This document shows, one piece after another, positions 7,562-13,900 of a stretch of 20,330 nt of DNA (position 1 is the stretch's first letter; the number at the start of each line of letters is the position of its first letter). Under the pieces are notes generated by a model, which saw only the letters and a program-made list of their open reading frames with translations, searched no databases and was not told the origin of the DNA. Source of the stretch: DASPSR01 sp035498715 (GTDB lineage Bacteria > Nitrospirota > UBA9217). The translations under genes and the position numbers were made by a program. The stretch lies in the NCBI GenBank assembly GCA_035498715.1, contig DATJZV010000113.1, positions 1 to 20,330 of the forward strand. Reading direction: 5' to 3'.

Positions 7562-8703
7562 TATTTCTCCAGCAATACAAACCTGCCATCTTTTACCGTC
7601 AGCATGGCGAAGGCGTCGATATCGAGACCATTGTGGTCCGTCGGAGAAAAATTGAATACGCCGGCCGTACCGATGAAATTTTTCATGTGTTCGATCGAGT
7701 TCCGGACCTTTTCCCGGTCGTAACCAGCCTCCCGCACGGCTCGTGCGAGGATCATCAGGGCGTCATGTGTATGACCGCCGAAGGTACTGACGTCTTCATG
7801 GTATTTTACCTCATAGGCTTTCTTGTAGGCCATGATGACCGGCTTCTGCGGATTTTTGTCGGGCAGAACATCGGCGACGATGATCCTGCTCGCCGGAAAG
7901 ATCACACCCTCGGCGGCAGTGCCTGCGGCTTTCGCGTACTGGATATTGGCGAAGCCGTGGCTCTGGAAGATCGGAACGGTCATGCCGATCTGGCGAGCGT
8001 TCTTGATCACGATTGCCTGGGCCGGTTCGATGGACCAGTTGACGATTGCCTGTATACCCTTTGCCTTGAGCTTCGTTACCTCGGCTGTGAGGTCAGTTGC
8101 CGACTTGTCATAAACCTCGCTGATCAGGATCTGGATACCGTGCTCAGGTGCGAGTTTCTCGATCTGTTCCTTGCCTGCCTTGCCGAATCCCGTGTTGCTC
8201 GATAGGACGCCGATCTTCGAGATATTCATCTTTTTCATCTGCTGGAATATCTTGATTACCGCGTCGCTGTCTTTCGGGGCTACTTTGAAGACATACTTTG
8301 CAAGGGGGTTCACAATAACCTCGGCGGCGGCGCAGGAGATGAGGATGGTCTTTCCCTCTTCAGCGATGTTCTTGATCGCCATTGTCTCTCCGCTCGTCGA
8401 CGGACCAATGATCGCGAAGACCTTCTCCTCCTCGATCAGCTGTTTTGCGAAGGAGACAGCTTTTTCCGGACTGCTGCCCGTATCCTTGATAAGGAGCTCA
8501 ACTTTTTTCCCGATGATGCCACCTCTTGCATTGATGTCATCGACGAGCATCTCGAGGGTCCGCGCCTCTGGAGCGCCAAGATTCGACGCCGGGCCGGTCA
8601 CGGACAGGATGGCGCCGAGCTTGATCGAGTCGGAAGCCAGTGCCGGTGTAATATGCAATGCGAGAACAGCCGTGATTACAGCTAGAAGTTTTACCATTCT
8701 CAT
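7561..8703 (-). CDS. livK: Periplasmic substrate-binding protein LivK, copy 1
   Basis: A periplasmic type-I binding protein (Peripla_BP_6/Leu-Ile-Val-binding family) of 380 aa. Signal peptide about 1-23 with cleavage after ALA. Typical motifs: KLGAILSVTGPAS, GPSTSGETMAIKNIAEEGK, GVLSSNTGFGKAG and STFGGHTHDALM. ATG 8703 has AAGGAGG 10 nt upstream; a longer upstream frame would translate an intergenic repeat and is rejected. It is a close paralogue of the next gene upstream (8864-10009), with two exact nucleotide blocks of 64 and 47 bp shared. It differs from copy 2 around the ligand-cleft region (FANIQYAKAAGTAAEG versus FGNINYCKMCGPAAEG), so ligand preference may differ. Likely ligand: branched-chain or aromatic amino acid, or an aryl acid (inference). 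Confidence 0.94.
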   Translation of the reverse strand: MRMVKLLAVITAVLALHITPALASDSIKLGAILSVTGPASNLGAPEARTLEMLVDDINARGGIIGKKVELLIKDTGSSPEKAVSFAKQLIEEEKVFAIIGPSTSGETMAIKNIAEEGKTILISCAAAEVIVNPLAKYVFKVAPKDSDAVIKIFQQMKKMNISKIGVLSSNTGFGKAGKEQIEKLAPEHGIQILISEVYDKSATDLTAEVTKLKAKGIQAIVNWSIEPAQAIVIKNARQIGMTVPIFQSHGFANIQYAKAAGTAAEGVIFPASRIIVADVLPDKNPQKPVIMAYKKAYEVKYHEDVSTFGGHTHDALMILARAVREAGYDREKVRNSIEHMKNFIGTAGVFNFSPTDHNGLDIDAFAMLTVKDGRFVLLEK

Positions 8704-8729
8704 GCTAATTTTTCCTCCTTGGACCACTA

Positions 8730-8775
8730 TGTCATTCTGAGCACAATGAAGGATCCCGCATCTAACAAGATTTTT
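8730..8775. repeat. Dispersed-type intergenic repeat (GTCATTCTGAGC...GGATC)
   Basis: The stretch GTCATTCTGAGC (8731-8742) followed by AATGAAGGATC (8745-8755) and GCATCTAACAAGATTTTTCGC resembles a common intergenic repeat class in environmental bacterial genomes, recognised from memory and not by a search. It lies between the two livK genes. Its translation gives a spurious CAQNDIV-type peptide, which explains an artefactual N-terminal extension of livK copy 1. Confidence 0.5.
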
Positions 8776-8804
8776 CGCTCTATCCAGATGGCCGTCTACT
8801 CCCA

Positions 8805-8844
8805 TCAAACAACAGGGAGCACCCGAAATTCCCGGCACTCCCTG
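8805..8844 (-). terminator. Hairpin after livK copy 2, possible partial terminator
   Basis: CAGGGAG at 8813-8819 and CTCCCTG at 8838-8844 form a 7-bp perfect stem, extended by imperfect GC pairing toward the loop. On the minus strand the stem is followed by TTGTTTG, a weak T-run. It begins 20 bp after the livK2 stop. It could attenuate transcription so that the binding protein is made in excess over the membrane genes, as is common for such operons (inference). Confidence 0.45.
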
Positions 8845-8863
8845 TCTGAACTCCCGCAGAAAC

Positions 8864-10009
8864 CTATTTTTCCAGCACCACGAATTTGCCGTCCTTTACG
8901 GTCAGCATCTCAAAGGCATTGAGATCGAGGCCGTTGTGGTCCGTGGGAGACATGTTGAAAATACCTGCTGTGCCGACGAGTCCCTTGATGTTCTCGATGG
9001 CCGTCCGGACCATTTCCTTGTCCGCGCTGCCGGCATCCTTGATGCCTCGCTCCAGGAGGAGCATGGCATCATAGGCATGGCCGCCGAAGGTACTCACGTC
9101 CTCCTTATATTTCGACTCATATTTTTTTTTGTATGACTCCAACAGCTTTTTCTGGGGGTTCTTGTCCGAAAGCACATCGGCAACGAGCAGCCTGCCGGCC
9201 GGGAAGATGACTCCCTCGGCAGCTGGACCACACATCTTGCAATAGTTTATATTGCCGAAGCCGTGGCTCTGGAAGATCGGAACGGTCATGCCGATCTGGC
9301 GAGCGTTCTTGATCACGATGGCCTGGGCCGGCTCGATGGACCAGTTCACAATGGCCTGTACATTGGCAGCTTTGACCTTCGTCACTTCGGCAGTAAGGTC
9401 CGTGGCGGCCTTGTCATACACCTCGTTGACCAGGATCTGGATGCCGTTCTCGGGAGCAAGCTTCTCGATCTGTTCCTTGCCTGCCTTGCCGAATCCCGTG
9501 TTGCTCGACAGCACGCCGATCTTGGAGATGCCCATCTTCTTCATCTGCTCGAAGATCTTGATCACGGCATAGCTGTCCTTCTGGGGCGTCTTGAACACGT
9601 ACTTGGCAACAGGGTTCACGATTACCTCGGCAGCTGCACAGGACATAAGGATGGTTTTACCATCTTCCGCTATGTTCTTGATCGCCATGGACTCGCCGCT
9701 CGTGGATGGACCGATGATGGCAAATACCTTCTCTTCTTCGATCAGCTGCTTGGCAAAGGAGACCGCTTTTTCCGGGCTGCCGCCCGAGTCCTTTATGATC
9801 AATTCAATCTGATTACCGTTGACACCGCCTTTTGCATTTATGTCTTCGACGAGCATCTCGAGGGTCTTTGCCTCGGGCGCGCCCAGGAACGAGGCGGGGC
9901 CGGTTACCGCCAGAATGGCGCCGACCTTGATCGTGTTCCCCGCCAGGACAGGCGCGGTAAAAACGGCCATGATGCATACTGCGACTGTTAGCAATCTCAC
10001 AATTCTCAT
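8864..10009 (-). CDS. livK: Periplasmic substrate-binding protein LivK, copy 2
   Basis: A second periplasmic binding protein of the same family, 381 aa, signal peptide about 1-23 (cleavage after VLA). It has the same motif series as copy 1: KVGAILAVTGPAS, GPSTSGESMAIKNIAEDGK, GVLSSNTGFGKAG and STFGGHAYDAML. Distinctive are two cysteines in NYCKMCG, which could form a disulphide near the ligand cleft. ATG 10009 is preceded by GAGGGAGG with good spacing. It follows the ACT-domain gene by 54 bp and precedes copy 1 by 160 bp, the gap containing a hairpin and a dispersed-type repeat. Tandem binding proteins feeding one LivHMGF complex are known (LivJ/LivK in E. coli) and widen substrate range. Confidence 0.94.
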   Translation of the reverse strand: MRIVRLLTVAVCIMAVFTAPVLAGNTIKVGAILAVTGPASFLGAPEAKTLEMLVEDINAKGGVNGNQIELIIKDSGGSPEKAVSFAKQLIEEEKVFAIIGPSTSGESMAIKNIAEDGKTILMSCAAAEVIVNPVAKYVFKTPQKDSYAVIKIFEQMKKMGISKIGVLSSNTGFGKAGKEQIEKLAPENGIQILVNEVYDKAATDLTAEVTKVKAANVQAIVNWSIEPAQAIVIKNARQIGMTVPIFQSHGFGNINYCKMCGPAAEGVIFPAGRLLVADVLSDKNPQKKLLESYKKKYESKYKEDVSTFGGHAYDAMLLLERGIKDAGSADKEMVRTAIENIKGLVGTAGIFNMSPTDHNGLDLNAFEMLTVKDGKFVVLEK

Positions 10010-10063
10010 TTCAACGTTCCTCCCTCAGGATGGTATATGCACAATGTGCGCCGGGGCACGGAA

Positions 10064-10495
10064 TTATAATCGCCGTATCTCCTCGTCGCTCAAGATCCTG
10101 ACGCCTGCTTTCCGAAGGGTGTCGATGGCGTTCTCTATCTCGTCGAACCTGAAGATGAGGATGGCGTTTCCGTCGCTCTTTTGGACAAAAGCATACATGT
10201 ATTCCACGTTGATATCTTTTCCCTGGAGCGCGCTCAGGATCCCCGCAAGACCACCGGGTCGGTCGGGAACTTCCACGGCAACGACCTCATTCTGACCCAC
10301 GGTAAAGCCGTTGTCCTTCAGAAGTTTTTTCGTTTTTTCAATATTATTGACGATGAGCCGCAGGATACCGAAATCCGCCGTATCGGCCAGAGAGAGCGCC
10401 CTGATGTTGATCCCGTTTTTAGCGAGGATATTGGTCACTTCGGCAAGTCGTCCCGATTTGTTTTCGACGAATATAGAGATCTGCTCGACCTTCAA
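10064..10495 (-). CDS. Tandem ACT-domain protein (amino-acid-sensing)
   Basis: 143 aa made of two ACT domains, about 1-66 and 69-143. The first has the typical start EQISIFVENKSGRLAEVTNIL, broken here as EQISIFVENK then SGRLAEVTNIL; the second has VAVEVPDRPGGLAGILSAL. No catalytic or DNA-binding domain is present, so it is a stand-alone ligand sensor of the kind found beside paaK-like ligases and liv genes. The start is TTG 10495: an in-frame TGA lies just upstream and AAAGGAG is spaced correctly for this TTG, leaving no ATG option. It is the first gene of the array, about 70 nt downstream of a strong promoter. Ligand and partner are unknown; aromatic or branched-chain amino acids are the reasonable guess. 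Confidence 0.9.
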   Translation of the reverse strand: MKVEQISIFVENKSGRLAEVTNILAKNGINIRALSLADTADFGILRLIVNNIEKTKKLLKDNGFTVGQNEVVAVEVPDRPGGLAGILSALQGKDINVEYMYAFVQKSDGNAILIFRFDEIENAIDTLRKAGVRILSDEEIRRL

Positions 10496-10503
10496 GAGTT
10501 TCT

Positions 10504-10526
10504 CCTTTCCTCATTCATATGAAAGG
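10504..10526 (-). promoter_or_regulatory. Possible SD-overlapping hairpin in ACT-gene leader
   Basis: On the minus strand CCTTTC (10526-10521 as written there) can pair with GAAAGG (10509-10504), loop 11 nt. The 3' arm overlaps the AAAGGAG ribosome site for the TTG start. A weak 6-bp stem; it could tune translation or be chance. Confidence 0.25.
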
Positions 10527-10570
10527 GCTTGCGCTTATGCACTTTGCTTTCTACTCAGGGGAAATGCATA

Positions 10571-10600
10571 ATAATATGTCGATTTCCGTCTCTTTGTCAA
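10571..10600 (-). promoter_or_regulatory. Sigma70-type promoter for the ACT-liv-paaK array
   Basis: Minus strand: perfect -35 TTGACA (10600-10595), 18-bp spacer, -10 TATTAT (10576-10571, five of six consensus bases). The predicted start is near 10564, giving a leader of about 70 nt. This is the best promoter in the window. Confidence 0.65.
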
Positions 10601-10688
10601 GGTAAAGCTGTTTAAAAAAGCAGCAAATTTGGCAGAGAAAAGATTAGCAAATTTAATAACATTATTAATAAATTTATATAAATAAGGT

Positions 10689-10718
10689 TTGAATTTTCAT
10701 TTTCTCTTTTGCTACAAT
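10689..10718 (+). promoter_or_regulatory. Candidate promoter of the porin gene
   Basis: TTGAAT (10689-10694), 18-bp spacer, TACAAT (10713-10718) in an AT-rich divergent region (10496-10835, about 340 bp, no gene). The leader to the ATG at 10836 would be about 110 nt and ends in a GGGAGGGGGG-type ribosome site. The rest of the region shows only low-complexity AT runs. Confidence 0.45.
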
Positions 10719-10835
10719 GTTGCAGTTTTATATGTCAATGTGTTCTTTAGTAACATCATTGATTAATGTTTATCTCATAAAAACGTTCTCATTCGAGAAA
10801 CGATCTGCATCTACGCTAAAGGGAGGGGGGAATCT

Positions 10836-12200
10836 ATGAAGAAAAAGGGATTAATGAAGGCTTCACTGGCTTTAGTGCTCTGTCTGCTAATCGCTGTATC
10901 AGCCTATGCAGAGGTCGAAACATCCTACGGTATCAATTTCCGGTTACGGCAGGAAACATGGGATAATCTGTTCGACATGAATATTATTGACGTGACTTCT
11001 AATTCACCGGTATTTACAAGACCCGACGACAATTATTTCCGTTTGAAAACGTCTCCGTGGTTTAAAGCAGTCGTTGACAAGCAATACGTCTTTTACACCA
11101 AGCTTACGAATGAAGCGCGATATTTTATGGAGACGAGCAGCCAGGCGAGCCGTCCTGCGGGTATGAATAAGGATGAAGTTGTCTTTGACAACCTGTACGC
11201 CAGCGCCAATAATATCGCTGGTTCTCCGGTTGACCTGACTGTAGGCAGACAGGACCTCATGACCTACGGGGAGGGTTTCGTCATCATGGATGGTACCCCT
11301 GTGGACGGTTCGAGGACCTATTATTTCGATGCTGCTAAAGGTGTCGTGAAGTTCGGCGATAGGACCAGTGTTGATCTCATCTGGATCACTGATCAATATA
11401 GCGACCGTGCGCTCCCATCGCTCTATTCTGAGCCAAAAAGACAGTTGAATACGACCGATGAGCAGGGTGCAGTAGTATACGGTAGGACAAAAATTGGAGA
11501 AGCCCTGAATTTAGAGCCTTACTATATATATAAGAGGGAGCAGACTACTCCGTTGCCTTATGGCGGACGGGGAGCTCTGGAGCTGAACACCGTCGGCGCA
11601 CGGGCTGTGTATGGCTTCGGCACGGGATGGAATCTGCGGGGCGAATTTGCCCATCAGTTCGGAAGCTATGAAAACGGAGATGACCGCACCGGTGACGGCG
11701 GTTATGCATACATCTCGCGGAAGTATGAGGAGGTCACCCTGAAGCCGTATTTCGAGCTCGGAGGGGCTTACCTGTCGGGTGATGATCCTAAAACTACCAA
11801 CAAGGTTGAGGCATGGGACCCCCTGTTCTCGCGCTGGCCTTGGATGAGCGAGCTTTACGTCCTTTCTTATGGAACGGAGACGGGGATCGTCGGCTACTGG
11901 ACAAACCTTCAACTTTACAGGGCAAGCTTCAAGCTTACGCTGGATCCTGCAACAGGGCTTGATCTTTCCTATAATTATCTGCGCGCCAATGAAAACTCCC
12001 ATGTATCAACAGCGCCGCCCATTTACTCTGCGGATGGCAAAGACCGGGGGAGCCTCATCCAGGCAAAGCTAAGCCATAAGTTCTCCAAAGCTGTTGACGG
12101 TTATTTTCTCCTTGAGGACTTTGTGCCTGGCAATTACTACGTGTCCACGAATAGAGATAACGCCATGTTTGTCCGCTGGGAGCTGCAGTGGAAGATATGA
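10836..12200 (+). CDS. Alginate-export-type outer-membrane beta-barrel porin
   Basis: 454 aa with a signal peptide at about 1-25 (cleavage after AYA) and then alternating polar/aromatic strands of a large beta-barrel: YGINFRLRQETWDN, NYFRLKTSPWFKA, YVFYTKLTNEARYF, DLTVGRQDL, YGEGFVIMDG and the terminal strand AMFVRWELQWKI. The pattern matches the alginate_exp (PF13372) group, which includes AlgE-like and many uncharacterised porins. GGGAGGGGGG lies ahead of the ATG. No alginate or polysaccharide polymerase genes are in the window, so alginate itself is not implied; it may serve as the outer-membrane entry route for a substrate of the divergent transporter (inference). A strong terminator follows. 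Confidence 0.8.
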   Translation: MKKKGLMKASLALVLCLLIAVSAYAEVETSYGINFRLRQETWDNLFDMNIIDVTSNSPVFTRPDDNYFRLKTSPWFKAVVDKQYVFYTKLTNEARYFMETSSQASRPAGMNKDEVVFDNLYASANNIAGSPVDLTVGRQDLMTYGEGFVIMDGTPVDGSRTYYFDAAKGVVKFGDRTSVDLIWITDQYSDRALPSLYSEPKRQLNTTDEQGAVVYGRTKIGEALNLEPYYIYKREQTTPLPYGGRGALELNTVGARAVYGFGTGWNLRGEFAHQFGSYENGDDRTGDGGYAYISRKYEEVTLKPYFELGGAYLSGDDPKTTNKVEAWDPLFSRWPWMSELYVLSYGTETGIVGYWTNLQLYRASFKLTLDPATGLDLSYNYLRANENSHVSTAPPIYSADGKDRGSLIQAKLSHKFSKAVDGYFLLEDFVPGNYYVSTNRDNAMFVRWELQWKI

Positions 12201-12256
12201 GCTAAGCAACATACGAGGACGCATTGCCTCCGGTGTGTCTCATCACCGAACAAGCG

Positions 12257-12297
12257 ACCGCCCTTCACCGGATTTGGAGAAGGGCGGTTTTATTTTT
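12257..12297 (+). terminator. Rho-independent terminator after the porin gene
   Basis: A 10-bp perfect stem, ACCGCCCTTC (12257-12266) with GAAGGGCGGT (12279-12288), 12-nt loop, followed by TTTTATTTTT. It separates the porin gene from glgC. Confidence 0.9.
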
Positions 12298-12338
12298 CGT
12301 ATTCCACCCCCTCGCATGCTAATTTCCGCACGGTACCC

Positions 12339-12367
12339 TTGTATTTTGCCCTGTTCTATACTATGAT
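12339..12367 (+). promoter_or_regulatory. Candidate promoter of glgC
   Basis: TTGTAT (12339-12344), 17-bp spacer, TATGAT (12362-12367). The -10 is good and the -35 is poor. It sits after the terminator and 67 bp before the glgC ATG, so a promoter is expected in this stretch. Confidence 0.4.
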
Positions 12368-12434
12368 TTTCATAAGAACAGCGCATCATCAGGTCGGTAT
12401 TCTTTATCGATGAACGAACAGCTGGAGGGACCGC

Positions 12435-13667
12435 ATGCACGCGAGTGGAAATATATCACGGAATACCATAGCAATGGTCATGGCCGGTGGCAAGGGAGAA
12501 CGGCTCAGCCCGATCACCATCGGGAGGCCGAAACCCGCTGTTCCCTTCGGCGGAAAATACAAGATCATCGATTTCGTGCTGAGCAACATGTTAAACTCCG
12601 GCATCAGGAAGGTTTACATCCTTACCCAATACCAGGCTTATTCGCTCAACAAACACATCAAGGAATCGTGGGGGAAGTGGGTCGGGCTCGGCGAATTTTA
12701 CGACGCCATATCTCCGGAAACGACCAATATCGGTGAGCAGTGGTACAAGGGCACTGCCGATGCCATCTATCAGAACCTGCGTTTCATCGAGTCGTCGGGC
12801 GCCGAATATGTGGTTATCTTCGGCGGCGATCATATCTACAAGATGGACATCTCGCAGATGGTGGCGTACCACCGCATGGACAAGGCCGATATCACCATTG
12901 CGGCGCTCGAGGTCTCACCCGCGGAGGCGAAGCGGTTCGGCGTCCTGCATGTGGACGAGGATCTGCGGGTCACCTCGTTCCAGGAAAAGCCGAAACAGCC
13001 GCCGCAGGTCCCGGGGCGGGGGACCTGTTTTGCATCGATGGGGAACTACGTATTTTCCACGGAAAAGCTTATTGATGTCCTCAAGCAAGGCAAGCGAAAA
13101 TACGACGACCTCGATTTCGGGATGCATGTCATCCCGATGATGCTTGCAGAGGGAAAGCGAGTATTTGCCTACAGTTTCTTTGACAACTATATCCCCGGAA
13201 TGGAGCCCAACGAAAGGGGTTACTGGAAGGACGTCGGGACCATTGATTCTTACTACGAAGCGAACATGGACCTCATCAGCGTGAGCCCCCAGTTAAACTT
13301 GTACAACTACAGCTGGCCTATCCTGACCAATCAGGGGAACCTCCCGCCGGCAAAGACGGTTTTTGACGCCGAAGGCCGTCGCGGGCAGAACCTCGACTCG
13401 CTCGTCTGTGCGGGGTGCATCACGAGCGGAGCAACAGTGCGCCGGTCGATCCTGGGGCCTTCCTGTAAGGTCAATAGCTATGCCCTGGTTGAGGACTCGA
13501 TCCTGTTTGAGAATGTGCGGGTCGGACGGGGGGCAAAGCTCAAGAAAGCAATCATTGATGAAAATATCACGATTCCGGAAGGAATGGAGATCGGCTTCGA
13601 CCATGAAAATGACCGGCTGCGGGGATGCATTGTGACCGAATCAGGGATCGTGGTTGTGACGAAATAA
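12435..13667 (+). CDS. glgC: Glucose-1-phosphate adenylyltransferase
   Basis: Makes ADP-glucose from ATP and glucose-1-phosphate, the committed step of bacterial glycogen synthesis; 410 aa, normal length. The N-terminal nucleotidyltransferase domain opens with MVMAGGKGERLSPIT (about 14-28), RPKPAVPFGGKYKIIDF (31-47), later GGDHIYKMD, FQEKPKQPP and YWKDVGTIDSYYEANMDL. The C-terminal part from about 320 is a left-handed beta-helix (GATVRRSILGPSCKVNSYAL, then VRVGRGAKLKKAIIDENITI). GGAGGG precedes ATG 12435 at good spacing. No other glg genes are visible; downstream is an unrelated ASKHA gene after 233 bp. Likely cytosolic and allosterically controlled as in the family. Confidence 0.96.
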   Translation: MHASGNISRNTIAMVMAGGKGERLSPITIGRPKPAVPFGGKYKIIDFVLSNMLNSGIRKVYILTQYQAYSLNKHIKESWGKWVGLGEFYDAISPETTNIGEQWYKGTADAIYQNLRFIESSGAEYVVIFGGDHIYKMDISQMVAYHRMDKADITIAALEVSPAEAKRFGVLHVDEDLRVTSFQEKPKQPPQVPGRGTCFASMGNYVFSTEKLIDVLKQGKRKYDDLDFGMHVIPMMLAEGKRVFAYSFFDNYIPGMEPNERGYWKDVGTIDSYYEANMDLISVSPQLNLYNYSWPILTNQGNLPPAKTVFDAEGRRGQNLDSLVCAGCITSGATVRRSILGPSCKVNSYALVEDSILFENVRVGRGAKLKKAIIDENITIPEGMEIGFDHENDRLRGCIVTESGIVVVTK

Positions 13668-13830
13668 GGCATGGCCTCCACCTCAAGCATGAACTCCTTT
13701 AACCGCACCAGGAGCATGAACCCCGGTGACCATTGAAGCACCTGCCTTCGCACCAATACCGAAAAAAATCCCTGTAACGTGACCGGTCTTTCCTGAGTGC
13801 CGTATTTGACCCACAGCAGGCAACATTCCA

Positions 13831-13860
13831 TTGACATCATTATCCTGGCTGTGATATGCA
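13831..13860 (+). promoter_or_regulatory. Candidate promoter of the ASKHA gene
   Basis: A perfect -35 TTGACA (13831-13836), 18-bp spacer and a poor -10 TATGCA (13855-13860). An upstream in-frame ATG (13856) would overlap the -10, supporting the later ATG at 13901. The rest of the 233-bp gap after glgC shows no gene or terminator that I can support. Confidence 0.35.
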
Positions 13861-13900
13861 TAGAGCGCTTCCTAATTCATGCGAGAATGATGGGGAACCA

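Noticed and set aside
7525..8205. Plus-strand ORF of 226 aa opposite livK copy 1
   Set aside because: It is antisense to a clear binding-protein gene, and the same frame is open opposite the paralogue (9263-9991); both follow from codon bias of the real genes.
8704..8838. 45-residue N-terminal extension of livK copy 1
   Set aside because: It translates the intergenic repeat and the ribosome site; the real signal peptide begins at ATG 8703 with AAGGAGG upstream.
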